Shown in pieces: positions 47,852 to 58,030 of a DNA stretch of 64,000 nt. Each line of letters begins with the position of its first letter. The first letter of the stretch is position 1. The position numbers and the translations under genes were made by a program. The stretch comes from Isoetes taiwanensis. Lineage: Eukaryota > Streptophyta > Lycopodiopsida > Isoetales > Isoetaceae. The notes below the pieces were generated by a model. The model ran no database searches, was not told the origin of the DNA, and worked only from the letters and a program-made list of their open reading frames with translations. The stretch lies in the NCBI GenBank assembly GCA_021234155.1, contig JAJEKV010000073.1:2764001-2828000 (forward strand). Direction: 5' to 3'.

Positions 47852-48803
47852 TCAATTTCCCTGTTTTGAAGCAGAAAGTTTTGCAATTTCAAGCAAAGTA
47901 TCCTTGGTCATTTGACAAATACTTTGCTGAGTCATGATAGCCATGGATTCTGCAATTTTCAGACTATAAGAAGATCTCATTTCTTCCAGTTCTTTTACCA
48001 ATTGAATTTTTCACATGGATTCATCTTTCATGAACTCCAATTTCTTGTCTTCTGCTGCCCCAAAACGTGATGTCATTTCATTGATTCCTGATGCTATGTC
48101 CTCATCAATAGCCAATCTGGATCTCTTCTTTGAGACTGGCTTACCTGCAACTCCAGGCTGCATACAAGCTGCTGATCTGGGACTGATCTCATGCACACCC
48201 TCTTTATCAGTAGAAGTAGGAGTGCTATTTGAATTTCCACCATTGGTGTTCAGGCTTGAAGGTGTCTCAAGAAATTCTGTGTTATTTGTTGGAAGCTTAG
48301 TATTTGATTTCAAAATGTTCTTCCTAGAATGTAGAATTGGTTCCAAAAGTATCATAGTATGAATCTGTCATAAAAGTTTCCTGGTATGATGAATGCATCT
48401 CAGCAGCATGGAAAGCTTCTTCCCCAAATGAACGATCATCTCCAGCTCCAGGGAGATCTGTGTGAGTCGTGCAACCTGTTCTCAATTCTTCCATTTTCTC
48501 ATGCCATTGCCAGGAAGAAGGCTCAGCTCCTGTTCTGTCTTCGGCATATTTTTCATCCTTGAATTTAGCTTGAAGCTTGTCCCATTTGTTCTTCAGCTGC
48601 CTCAATTCAACTAAACCTGGTACTATGGGGGTCAGTCTGTCTAAAATTTCTTTCCATTGGGAATTGGAAAGGTTGATGCTACCATTGTTATGTGCCTTGA
48701 ATTCCATGAGATGGCTCAATAATGCAGTAATGGCATTATCAGACCATTCCAATGGTGATTTACGCTTTGCTTTCAGCACCATTGTGTCGGAATTCGGATC
48801 CAC
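47852..48803 (-). pseudogene. Harbinger C Myb/SANT-like protein, with nonsense changes
   Basis: On the reverse strand it starts MDPNSDTMVLKAKRKSPLEW. The Myb/SANT domain follows (WSDNAITALLSHLMEF, INLSNSQWKEILDRL, LVELRQLKNKWDKLQAKFKD), then PSSWQWHEKMEELR. A TAG after TFGTNSTF (about 48325) and a TGA at about 48010, where B has an Arg, interrupt the frame; a TAA also lies just after the first. The rest matches B: SPRSAACMQPGVAGKP, KKRSRLAIDEDIASG, LKIAESMAIMTQ, ending at KQGN. CGA-to-TGA decay is likely for one stop. Read-through or splicing around the stops cannot be excluded. Confidence 0.8.
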
Positions 48804-49446
48804 AACTATAATGCTTGGGATTTTCCAGAAGAAACAGAGTCTTGACTTACTTGCCCTGCTTCAAAGTTTGTACTTCTAGCATAAACTGCTGCGGAATCCG
48901 ATCTGCTTCTTGTCCTCTTTGGTTTATTTGAAGCAATGAGTGCTTGAATTACAGAGGCAGATACTGATCTAAAGGCCTTGGAGGAATAAAGGCCTTTGAA
49001 TGATCTGAAGCCCTTGTTATACTAGCAAGTCTAGGATCTAACGAGACTGCCAATAATGAAAATAATTAGTTTCTGTCATGAAATCTTCATTCCAAAAGAG
49101 AAATTGAATTATGCAAAAATGGAATGCAAGAATGCGAAATTTTGAAGCAATAATGCTTACCTCGTCTTCAATCGGCCTTGATCCGGTTGGATTTGTGCCA
49201 AGAAGATCAGCAACACCGCTAGAACAGGCGCGGGAGGGCCAATTTAGGAGGCGAAAAACATTCCGACAGGGGTTAACCTTAACTGGCGCAACCTGATGGG
49301 AAATGGCCCATCTGCCAGTTAAGCTAAATTTTGCCTCTCAGGGCATAAAAGGTGAGAGTGGGTTTTCCCCACTCTCACCTCCCTCTCACAACTCTCATCA
49401 TCTCTAATCATCTCTCCCACAAAAAAAGCAAACATGTGGGAAAGCT

Positions 49447-49485
49447 CTCCCTCCCTCCCTCCCTCCCTCCCTCTCTCTCTCTAGA
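49447..49485. repeat. (CTCC)n / (CT)n tract, right of Harbinger C
   Basis: Seven CTCC-type units and a short CT run directly outside the right inverted repeat, ending two or three bases before a LINE ORF1 ATG. Together with 44868-44978 it would form one continuous pyrimidine tract if element C were absent. Confidence 0.9.
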
Positions 49486-49893
49486 ATGGGCGCATCTAAG
49501 GCGACTTCCAAGGCGTCTTCTAAACCCTCAAGCCCGTTAGGTATTGTTGAAGATGGCAGGTCAGAAAGGGACGAGGCATCTGGCAGGTCTGAAGTGGCCA
49601 AAACAGGCCCGAAAAAAGGCCCATTGACAAGATCAGCAGCCGGATCACCTGTTCCGAAATCTGTCACTGAACCCTCTGCCCCGAAATCTGTCACTGGACC
49701 CATAAACCCTGGAGCTCATGAATCAGAAAAAGGAGATGATACATCAGATTGTAGCAAATGATTGTTGCAAGAAATGATGGAGCCAATGCAAGGCAGCATG
49801 AAAACAATGCTATTAGATTTCAAAAAGGAATTCACGAGAGAGTTTATGGGAACCGTAATACAAGATATGTTAAGGAAGTCGCATTTAATTAAA
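49486..49893 (+). pseudogene. LINE ORF1, 5' part (split)
   Basis: It begins MGASKATSKASSKPSSPLG, a Ser/Lys/Pro-rich N-terminus, then a TGA at 49759-49761 followed directly by LLQEMMEPMQGSMKTMLLDF and FKKEFTREFMGTVIQDMLRK, a coiled-coil-like segment. It is cut at the 10-bp TTTAATTAAA (49884-49893). The same frame continues at 53799 after the 3.9-kb insertion. Confidence 0.75.
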
Positions 49894-50099
49894 GTGGGTC
49901 AAATCTTGAATTTTGGGACTCGGACTGAAAATGGGACTCATACTATAGAAAAAAAAATTCTGAATTGAATGCTTGAATAGAATTACACATCTCACACAAA
50001 GAACTGGGTAACTTGTTTTCCTCATAAATTTTACAAACCACTAGTTGAGAAAGTTTTCAAGCTTCTCAATATTATCTACTCTCATACCCATCAGAATGC

Positions 50100-50395
50100 C
50101 CATGGAGGGTGGCTGGGCAAGGGGCAAAGGGGCACAAGGAGCACAGAAAGGGGGAGGGGGATGGCAAAGGGCAAACCGGATGGCAAGGGAGGGACAAAGG
50201 GGGAGGGAGGGACAAAGGGGCACATGGAGGGGCGAAGGGTGAGGGGGATGGCAAAGGGCAAACACGATAACAAGCAGGGGCAAAAGGGGAGGGAGATGGC
50301 AAAGGGGATGACAAGGGGAGGAGCAAAGTCGAAGAGGGGATGGCAAAGAGGAGATGGAAAGGGGAGGGGAAAAGGGGGAGAGGGGATGAATTCAA
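50100..50395. repeat. Purine-rich G-run minisatellite
   Basis: Degenerate units of about 20-35 bp with GGGATGGCAAAGGG, GGGAGGGACAAAGG and similar. The plus strand carries many GGG/GGGG runs spaced closely enough for G-quadruplexes. ORFs through it (Pro/Ser-rich on the reverse strand) are artefacts. Confidence 0.85.
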
Positions 50396-50661
50396 AAATA
50401 AGGATTGTAAATAAAAAATAAATAAATATAATAAATACAATATAATAAGTAATACAATTAAAATACAATAAGTGATTTATAAAATACAAATAAACATAAT
50501 TAATTATAATTAATTAGATAATTTTCTTTGTCTTTTTCTTTCTTTCTCGCCCCGCGTGGCGAGAATGGGCTCAAATAGTCCCCGTCAAATGCAAACCAAC
50601 GCACCACTGCCAATTTTGCTCGGCATGCGCAATTCCGGAAGAAACCCACCAACGAATTCAC

Positions 50662-51120
50662 ATGCAAACGGAGGAGAAGCAAGGCCTGGATAAGAAAATA
50701 CTTGAATCCCTGCCAGGATTCACATACTGTAAGTCGGATAAGAATCTAGAATGTGCAATCTGTCTTTCTGATTTTGAAGAAGGGGAAACAGGGCGCAGGT
50801 TGCCCGCTTGTGGCCATAGCTTTCACATGGAATGCATAGACATGTGGTTTTATTCGCATTCTACATGCCTGATCTGCAGGGCTAGTGCTACCGGAAAACA
50901 ATGTGTCCCAAAACAGAGCCTGGACCAAAACCAGCTGCCCCAAAATGAACCTGTCTCTTCCGCCCATGAGATTGTGATTATTGTTGTAGAATCGGGCTCG
51001 GCTTCTTTGGAAATAACTAAGGTTGAATTGGAACAGGAATCCCCATCTTCTTCTTCTTTAGCAGCTTTGAAACAGCTTACTCGATTACTTAGCTCAGGCA
51101 GAAGGTCGGCTAATGTTTAA
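50662..51120 (+). CDS. RING-H2 finger (ATL-like) E3 ligase, 152 aa, inside a mobile element
   Basis: A probable E3 ubiquitin ligase of the plant ATL class. It starts MQTEEKQGLDKKILESLPGF, which contains the GLD box that precedes the RING in ATL proteins. The RING-H2 ligands are C31, C34, C50, H52, H55, C58, C69 and C72 (C3H2C3), with the conserved Trp at DMW. The last Cys pair reads CLIC where most ATLs have CPxC, so the Pro that helps E2 contact is missing. ATLs normally have an N-terminal membrane helix; here the frame is open upstream only to about 50518 with no ATG and no clear helix, so the N-terminus is absent or on an unrecognised exon. The C-terminal 70 residues are acidic and Ser-rich. 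Location within a 3.9-kb insertion suggests a captured host gene. Confidence 0.72.
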   Translation: MQTEEKQGLDKKILESLPGFTYCKSDKNLECAICLSDFEEGETGRRLPACGHSFHMECIDMWFYSHSTCLICRASATGKQCVPKQSLDQNQLPQNEPVSSAHEIVIIVVESGSASLEITKVELEQESPSSSSLAALKQLTRLLSSGRRSANV

Positions 51121-51469
51121 TTGCAAGAATTTTTGCAAGCCGTCTGGCTTGATTTTTCCGATCAGATGAGTTCCTGTCCTGTACCAGATCAATACCTTCC
51201 TCAGATGAGTTCATGTCCTGTACCGGATCAATGGCGAACTCTGTGCTATTTTCATGCTCAGGAATCGGCCGCCCAAAAGCGACAAAGAATGAATTGAGCT
51301 CGAAAGGAGGACCAAGAAAGGAGAAAGAGAAGTGCGCAAGCTCTTCTTATCTGTTTCAGCCTCAGTGGGGTATTTCCAAGCTTTGATCCGACCTGATCAG
51401 GGGCGTTTCCAAGCTCTGTGGTTGTAGTTCTTCTGATACTATGCCAAATGAAGAAATGGAAATCCGGCA

Positions 51470-51615
51470 CAACAGATGGGAAGCTTGGAATCCGATGAAA
51501 GCTGGAAGGAAGCCGATGAAAGCTTGGAAGGAAGCTGAAAGCTGATAGGAAGCCGAAAGCTGGAAGGAAGCTGAAAGCTGATAGGAAGCCGATGAAAGCT
51601 TGGAAATCCGGCATA
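51470..51615. repeat. ~20-bp minisatellite
   Basis: Alternating units GATGAAAGCTGGAAGGAAGC, GCTGATAGGAAGCCGAAAGC and similar. Reverse-strand ORFs with FLSAF-type repeats come from this array and are not genes. Confidence 0.85.
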
Positions 51616-51754
51616 TGATAGGGCCGATCCTGCATCTGGCTCCGCATCTTGAAAAGAAATGGTTCTTGAATAGCTCTGCTTCCATGCCATAGCCATGTTC
51701 TTGAGAGTTCGCCATAAGTGTACCAAATTTCTTCTTCTCAAAAGGTACGTATCA

Positions 51755-51830
51755 AATATCCCCCCCTTTTCAATTTCAAATTTCGAAAATCTCCCCCCTT
51801 TTCAATTTCAAATTTTGAACTTAAGAGGTG
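51755..51830. repeat. Two-copy ~36-bp direct repeat
   Basis: CCCCCCTTTTCAATTTCAAA occurs twice, followed by TTTCGAAAATCT and TTTTGAACTTAAG. Short tandem duplication, no function inferred. Confidence 0.7.
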
Positions 51831-52249
51831 GGAGAAAAAAAAAGCCAAATACTGAGAGAAAAAAGCGGAATAATAGAGTGTACGTAAAAAAAAAAAATAC
51901 GGATATAGCGTGGCCAATGGGTTATTTTACAAGAGGTTAATGGGTTATTTTTCTAAGGTTAATGGGAAAAAAAGCGGGGTACGTACCAAATTTTAAATTT
52001 CTAGGACAGGCTGGAAAAAAAAAGCTGGTTACAGTAATATATTGGGCTATAATTTTATTAGTGTCGCCCATATAAATATTTGAATTTTTGTCGCAAATTG
52101 ATAGCATGGTTGTGTTTATATGTGTGCTTGTATAATCATATTTTACACCTTATGTTGACCTTAGAGGTGCTAGGCATATAATTCTTATGTCTAAGATAAA
52201 AAGTTGGCTTATACAAGATTATAGTATACTTTAAATTAGTTCACTTTAT

Positions 52250-52560
52250 TTCAAAAGAAATGATGCATGGCTATACTATATATTGCTTTGCATGGACCAT
52301 GTGCTAGTATGCTATACTATACTATATAACTATATATTGCTTTGTATGGACCGTGTGCTAGTATGCTAATGCGTGTATTATGAAATTGTGGTAGTATAAA
52401 GTACTAATGTGTGCTAATTAAGCTGTGCTAGTATAAAAATGCTAATGTGTGCTAATACCAATGTGTGCTAGTATAAAAACAATTGTTAAATACTAATGTG
52501 TGCTAAATACTAATGTGATGTGAGAAAAACAATAAACTACGGTGTGATAGAATAATAAAC
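52250..52560. repeat. AT-rich degenerate repeats
   Basis: The phrases TACTAATGTGTGCTA and GTGTGCTAGTAT recur many times, and ATATATTGCTTTG(C/T)ATGGACC occurs twice. Low-complexity DNA inside the 3.9-kb element. Confidence 0.6.
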
Positions 52561-52645
52561 TATGGTGGAAAATTAGATGGATAGATAGATAAAATGATGC
52601 TCCGCAAAAATAATCTCTGGCCCTTGAAATTGCCTTTTTTTACTC

Positions 52646-53070
52646 TGAGTTGCCTTTCTCGACTCGCAAGTCGAGAAAGGCCCTCAAACCTGCGTTTTTT
52701 GCTTTGAGCTGCCTTTCTCGACTCGCGAGTCGAGAAAGGCCTTCTGACCCCTAAAACCTGCGTTTTTGCTTTGTTACGCCTTTCTCGACTCATGAGTCGA
52801 AAGGCCTTCTGACCCCTAAAACTGCGTTTTAAAACTTTGAGTGCGCCTTTTCGACTCGCGGTCGAGAAAGGCCTTCTGACCTAAAAACCGTTTTAAACTT
52901 TTTTTGCCTTTTCGACTCGCGAGTCAAGAAAGGCCTTCTGACCCCTAAAACCTGCGTTTTTCGCTTTGAGCTGCCTTTCTCGACTCGCGAGTCGAGAAAG
53001 GCCTTCTGACCTGTGTTTTTCCCTCTGAGTTGCCTTTCTCGACTCGCGAGTCGAGAAAGGCTCTCAGGCC
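52646..53070. repeat. Tandem array of 30-bp palindromes
   Basis: Seven units of about 55-75 bp. Each is centred on a palindrome whose core is CTCGACTCGCGAGTCGAG, extended by CTTT/AAAG and GC to 30 bp, and followed by CTTCTGACCCCTAAAACC and a T-rich spacer. At least two copies are perfect 30-bp palindromes; others have single changes. Such arrays can extrude hairpins or cruciforms. They sit near the right end of the 3.9-kb element, within about 1.1 kb of its terminus. Confidence 0.92.
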
Positions 53071-53798
53071 TGTATTTTCCAAAAATGGCCCTAAGAACTG
53101 TGTTTTATTTTATTTTTTTTGCCTGTAGCATCACTTGACTAACTTGATTTTGTCTTTTGCAGACCTTATCTCGACCAGATAGTACATGCTTGGGAGCAAT
53201 GAAAAGGCCAGTTCATTAAAGAAAGGTGCCGAGCAGGGTGGTGACATTAGTTGGACATACAAGCACGTGACCCATGAAGGAACTCCTCATACAACTTTCT
53301 ATTGTCTGTAAGTTGCTCCGTGACTTGGAGAGAGCTCCACGCGCCCTTTGCACTAGGTGGTTCATGTGTGAAGAGGGTGCAATCATTGTGCCCATACGAC
53401 CACTATGGTCTCTTCACCCACTGTAATATATATTGTAATGAGCCCATTTATAAATATAAGGTATCTCAAAACTAGTATTTTTTGGTGATTAAGTAAACAA
53501 TTTGCTTAATTTTTGTTGGAATTTGTGATCTCTTGTCTACCCACCTAAGAAAATAGAGCCAAAATGTTCAACTAAGAATCTTTTTCAACTAGAACTTTGG
53601 TTTCAATCTGTAATGAAATTCCTATGTTTGAGTTGCATTGTTCTTGTTCTCGACTCGCTATCCGAGAAAACTGGAAGAAAGCTTGGATGCACACTAACAG
53701 ACAAAAATTCGAATTATGGACAGTTTTCGAGTTAGGGTGCTCCTTTTTGTGTAAAATAACAGGGTTCCGAAAAAAAGTGGGAATGGAATGAGACCCAC

Positions 53799-54182
53799 TT
53801 TAATTAAATACGACTTAAGGGAATTGAAACAATCGCTGGCAGCAGACTTCAAACAAGAACTGGAGAGAACCAAACAAGAAAATGAAGTGATGATACGAAA
53901 GTTAAGGGAAGACATAGATTCAATACAAAAAGAAGCTATGTGTGTGCAGCAAGGGGAAAATGAAATTGGTGGAGAGGAGAATGTAGAATCCACTGCCATT
54001 TAGGAACTGCAGCAGCAACTAACAAGCTTCATGGAAGAGCAGGATAGGAGGAATAGAGCACTAAATCTCAGATTAATTGGGTTACCAGAAGAAAATAATG
54101 AGCAAACAAAAAAGATTGTGAAAAATTTTCTGGAAACAAGAATGCAGATTGCTTCTACTGGGATAACGGAGGCTTTTCGATA
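53799..54182 (+). pseudogene. LINE ORF1, 3' part (split)
   Basis: It continues in the frame of 49486-49893 with LIKYDLRELKQSLAADFKQE and LERTKQENEVMIRKLREDID, a strong coiled coil. A TAG at 54001 is followed in frame by EELQQQLTSFMEEQDRRNRA and LNLRLIGLPEENNEQTKKIV, which matches the start of the RRM-like RNA-binding domain of L1 ORF1 proteins (RxxNLRLIGLPE). It ends in stops around 54182. Role: RNA binding and chaperone of the LINE transcript. Confidence 0.8.
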
Positions 54183-54419
54183 AGCAAAGAGGCAGATTGG
54201 AATCGCCACATAGTGATAAAGTTTTGAGAGAAGGAAGATAGATTGAATATGCTCAGGAAACGATCTGTTATGAAAACCAGAATGTTTGGATAAATGAAGA
54301 CTTGACAAAAGAACAGTATCTGACCAAGAAAGAAGAACTGAAGAAGTTTAAGGAAGCAAAAAGTTAGAACAAACAAGTCTTTTGGAGACGAGGGCGAGCT
54401 GTTGTAAATGAATAGGAGG

Positions 54420-55633
54420 AAGAGACCATCAGGATTGCTGTCTGGAATATCAACATGCTCACAGACACCAAGGTACGTAGTATGTCTGTTGTTCTTCAGC
54501 AAATAGATTTGATTTATTTTGTAGAAACTTGGGAGCATGAGTAGTATGACACTCTCGATATAGTTGGGTTTCATAAAATTTCATCAGTTTGAAATGAGAT
54601 AGGAGATACAAGCTATAGAGGCAATGGAGGAATAGTCTGTTATGCTAGGGAGGAGATCTCTCATAGAATCAGAGAGATTAAAATGAATTCTCAAGAATAC
54701 ATGTGGATAGAGATTGTGGGCCAGAAACCAGTATACATTGCCAGTTGTTATTATGCACCGATTCACAAAAAAGCATATGATCAGGAAGATGCTGACCGGA
54801 CAGATCCATTATTCCAACTAGAACAAGACATCCTTCAATTTTCAGAAAAAAGAGAGGTAATAATGATGGGAGATTTCAATGGCAGGACATCTAACAGGCA
54901 AGCGGCAATTTTAAGACAAGAAGATGATCCACTTTGGATGGACGAAATGGACGAAGAAGACAGTAAGACTGCTGGCTGGGCAAGAAATTCAGAGGATAAA
55001 GCTTATACAACACAAATGGGCAAATATTTGCTGGACATGTGCAGCGGTTTAGAGTTGAGAATTCTAAATGGGCTGGACAGGTTTCCGGGATCAGGAAAAT
55101 GTACTTGCAGGGGTAAAAGTATAGTTGATTATGTTATCTATGGGGAAGATACAGTCAGAAGAATAAAATCCTTACATGTTTGGGATCAACAACCCGAATC
55201 TGACCATGTACCCGTGTCATTTCATCTGACTATGGATATATGTCCAGGGAAAAATCAGCAAGACCGCAAGTATAGTATTAGATTAGACCGCAAAAGATCA
55301 AGTAAATACAAGGAGATTTGCGAGTCAAGATTACATGAATTAAAAGATGTGCAGAATATATCGGAACTAGATAGTCTTATCCAGAACATCTTATTAGACT
55401 CAGCTAAGAAAGTTTTTGCTCATGGGAGGAAAGCGAAAGGACTGCCCTGTAATAGTTGGTTTGACAAAGAATGCAAGGACAAACGAAAGCAATTTTTGAT
55501 GGCATGTAAGGAGAATAGGAAGCATGAAAAGAAAACTTATGTTGCCTTAATCAGAAGGAAAAAGAGGGAATTCCTAAGGTGTAGACAAGAACAGCACGCT
55601 ATGGATTTGATCTATTACAAAAGTGGTAAATAA
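54420..55633 (+). pseudogene. LINE endonuclease (ORF2 5' part), RT missing
   Basis: The domain starts at about 54421 with IRIAVWNINMLTDTK and IDLIYFVETWEHE, is broken by a TAG, then runs open from 54683 for 316 codons. It carries YIASCYYAP, VIMMGDFNGRTS (catalytic Asp-Phe-Asn), ILNGLDRFPGSGKCTC, SIVDYVIYGEDTVRRI and ESDHVPVSFHL (SDH). A basic linker follows (CNSWFDKECKDKRKQFL). The frame ends at 55633 before any reverse transcriptase motif, and the following DNA is unrelated, so the LINE is truncated at its 3' side. Confidence 0.85.
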
Positions 55634-56381
55634 CGGGTTTTTACTTGACCCCATCTTCGAAGATGGCATATCCAATATCCACTAGATAGAAGGTATTAAG
55701 GCTGGCCACCTGGCATGCTTCAACTTGAGCATTGGAGATGAAGGTCTTCATCTAGGAACAGAGACAAGTTTAGATAGATAGTACCTTTCAGAATATTCCA
55801 CCAGAGACCTCTATGATTTTCCATAATATATCCAACGATATTAGGCCCTCTTTTCAATTGCTGATTTCAAAAGGCTGCGGGGTTGAGGACCTCCATTTGT
55901 TGCATGTGGCCACACTTATTGACCCCACACCCAAAGGAAAGAGCTAACTAGCTGCATAGTTGAACGTGTATAGCTTTACATCTTTGTAATGTTGCTAGCA
56001 CTATGGCAGGTCTACCCCTACAAGCCTTTTTTTTTTTTTTTTTTTTTATAAGCAAACTAAAGGAGCATCCATTTCCTTTTCGCTGATTAGTAGCACTTTC
56101 CTTTTCGCTGATTAGTAGCACTTTCGTCAGCTCTACATTTTTATGTCAAAGCTCATAACCCAAAATAAGAGTCTAGGATAATGCCACGATAACTAAATCA
56201 AATAAAGAGAGAAACCACTAGGAATCCTAGAGCTAAAGCACTTTGAAGTCCCTCCAAAGCACATGAGGGGCTCAACAGAGCACTTTGATTTGCATTATTA
56301 TCCTTCACGGTATTAACGTAAGATTTAATGCATTGTCTTTCCACTGTATCAGGTATCCAGAAGCTTACCCCAATAGAATGG
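55634..56381. other. Intergenic, no supported gene
   Basis: Unrecognised DNA with a T homopolymer (about 56027-56047), possibly the tail of a reverse-strand retro-insertion, and a perfect 23-bp tandem duplication around TTTCGCTGATTAGTAGCACT at 56078-56124. Confidence 0.4.
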
Positions 56382-57045
56382 TCTACTCACTCTCTCTATG
56401 CATCTTCACGTGCCGATCCATATTGCTCCAAACTGCAATAAAGAATTCCGGTCTCTTCCCTAGGTTATTTGTTGGACGAGACCTATAGTTGCAAGAACTA
56501 GTGTGTTACCACTAGACCAAACACCCAGACGCAAATGTAAAGTGGTTGGGGGCAGGGCCCAACTGAGCAATGTAGTGTGGTGTGTGGTCACATGTCTAGT
56601 TGGATGCTGCCTAGTGGCGTGACGTTAAAATACTATCTATCTATCTATCTTTATAACTCAATTTGCCCATTCTTGCACCAACCTATAGAATCTAGTCTTT
56701 CCCTACTAGGCTAGGCGATGGTTACCAGGAAAAGGAAGTCCAAAGCCTCTACATATTCTAAGGGTAATAGGCCATGACTATTAGAGTCATGGTTGGTTTA
56801 CCCACTCTCTCTATACATCTTTTCATGCCGCTCCATATTGCTCAAAACTGCAATAAAGAATTTCGGTCTCTTCCCCTAGGTTATTTGTTGGATCCCCTTT
56901 ATAACTCAATTTTCCCATTCTTGCACCAACCTATAGAATCTAGTCTTTCCCTACTAGGCTAGGCGATGGTTACCAGGAAAAGGAAGTCCAAAGCCTCTAC
57001 ATATTCTAAGGGTAATAGGCCATGACTATTAGAGTCATGGTTAGA
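56382..57045. repeat. Direct duplication, ~100 + ~145 bp blocks
   Basis: Two blocks occur twice. One is a ~100-bp block (about 56382-56480 and 56797-56895) containing CTCCATATTGCTC and CTGCAATAAAGAATT. The other is a ~145-bp block (56651-56795 and 56899-57043) containing GAATCTAGTCTTTCCCTACT and GGCGATGGTTACCAGGAAAA. The second block is almost identical between copies, the first about 90%. The interval between blocks differs because a LINE-tail scar at 56610-56650 lies in the first copy only. Confidence 0.85.
56610..56650 (+). repeat. LINE 3'-end scar with TATC tail
   Basis: GTGGCGTGACGTTAAAATAC followed by (TATC)n. It resembles the GTGGACGATAAAA terminus with a few changes. Confidence 0.45.
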
Positions 57046-57454
57046 CCATTAATTGCACCTCTTGCTTTCCATTCTTTATACAATTTCAATGGTTAGACTC
57101 GCCATAGATTAGACTATGTTGGATTACACATAGGTCTGTCACAACCCCCTAAATAGACTAAGCAAAAATTGAGACCATAAATACGTGCACCTTAGATGGG
57201 CACTAACAAAGTTTGCCAACAGTGGATTGACGTATAAGACACATTGTTTTCCATTCTTTCCCTTGTAGATATGTCCACTTGAAGAATTGTACACTTCTAG
57301 AGCAATATTGTCTTTCAAGAACTAGCTAAGAAGAATTATCTGAAAGGGCAAGCGATAGACTAGGAGCTTAAAACCGTCTCTGCAAGTACAACAACTAGAA
57401 AGCCGAGTTCTTTAGCATGTGGGTCAATGTCCCCTGTTATTGCCCATAGAATAG
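57046..57454. other. Intergenic, no supported gene
   Basis: Nothing recognisable. Confidence 0.3.
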
Positions 57455-57612
57455 AAAAGAAAAGAATTGAATTGAATGTTGTTTATCGTCCACGAAGACC
57501 AATCAGTCTATGGGATCCAAACAGAGGCCTTGATAGGCATATTACTATCCGATACCCCCTCCCGGAAGGAATTTTGAAGAAAAACCGTGGTAGCAATAAA
57601 ACTGTTGATAAG
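57455..57612 (-). mobile_element. LINE 3'-end fragment with AATTG tail
   Basis: GAATTGAATTGAATG is followed by TTTATCGTCCACGAAGACCA, ATCAGTCTATGGGA and, further in, CCCCTCCCGGAAGGAATTTT and AAAAACCGTGGTAGCAATAA. This parallels 21735-21845 of the large LINE over about 150 bp, so it is a longer copy of the same 3' end, with a different tail unit. Confidence 0.7.
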
Positions 57613-57912
57613 TTGTACAAATATACCTATGTAGATGATCAAGTATTTTTTGCTCATCAAGTGGTTGTCCGGGAGAATTTAGCACAATATTAGATATGAC
57701 TTCTAAGGTCATTAATATCTCACGAAAGGACTGAAACTTTCATCATCATACATGAGAAATATGAAGGCCATCCGCATATTGTATAATACTAAGCTTCTCG
57801 ATTTGCTTGAAAGAGTTCACCAACTTGATAAGAAGATTAGTTATCATCAAGAAAAGGTAGGAGCTACATATTCTAAAGGAAGTGCACCTTGGACTATCAT
57901 GGTCGTCAGATC

Positions 57913-58030
57913 AGTCGATCCTACGGCCCATACGTTGGAGTCTCTACGCACCTCTCGTTTCGCTTATGGAGTCGATCCTACGCCCCATATCGTACGTTGG
58001 AGCCTCTAGGCACCTCTCGTTTCGCTTATG
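57913..58030. repeat. Two-copy ~58-bp tandem duplication
   Basis: GTCGATCCTACG(G/C)CCCATA and GGCACCTCTCGTTTCGCTTA-type sequence occur twice in tandem. ORFs here simply reflect the duplication. Confidence 0.8.

Larger units (their letters stand above)
44979..49446 (+). mobile_element. PIF/Harbinger element C (most complete copy)
   Basis: 4,468 bp. The terminal inverted repeats are AGGTTTCCCACATGCTCGC (left) and, in reverse complement at the right, AGCTTTCCCACATGTTTGC, identical at 16 of 19. CTC sits directly outside both ends (44976-44978 and 49447-49449), with CT-rich tracts of the same strand beyond. The layout is transposase (+), third small gene (-), Myb/SANT gene (-). The inverted repeats differ from A and B, so this is a separate subfamily with the same gene order. 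Confidence 0.88.
49884..53808. mobile_element. 3.9-kb non-autonomous DNA element carrying a RING-H2 gene
   Basis: TTTAATTAAA occurs at 49884-49893 and 53799-53808; the insert 49894-53798 begins GTGGGTC and ends GACCCAC. Because the duplication is itself a palindrome, the true target duplication may be 8-10 bp. Removing the insert plus one copy leaves the LINE ORF1 frame uninterrupted, which strongly supports insertion. There is no transposase. Contents in order: a purine-rich minisatellite, a RING-H2 gene, two further minisatellites, an AT-rich region and an array of palindromes. A stretch at 53190-53300 faintly resembles a BED zinc finger (DISWTYKHVTHEG...FYC), which with an 8-bp duplication would suggest hAT; a Mutator-type element is the alternative. 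Confidence 0.75.

Noticed and set aside
50041-50489. Pro-rich reverse-strand ORFs of 100-130 codons
   Set aside because: They come from the purine-rich minisatellite and have no conserved feature.
51258-51741. Reverse-strand ORFs with FLSAF repeats
   Set aside because: Translation of a ~20-bp minisatellite in three frames.
52646-53070. CRISPR-like appearance (repeats with spacers)
   Set aside because: The spacers are themselves repeated and T-rich, the repeats are full palindromes, and the context is a plant transposon. It is a minisatellite.
49870-53820. Reading TTTAATTAAAGTGGGTC as a long inverted repeat only
   Set aside because: The outer TTTAATTAAA is a palindrome and behaves as a target duplication, because the LINE frame is continuous with one copy; only the inner 7 bp are clear inverted repeat.
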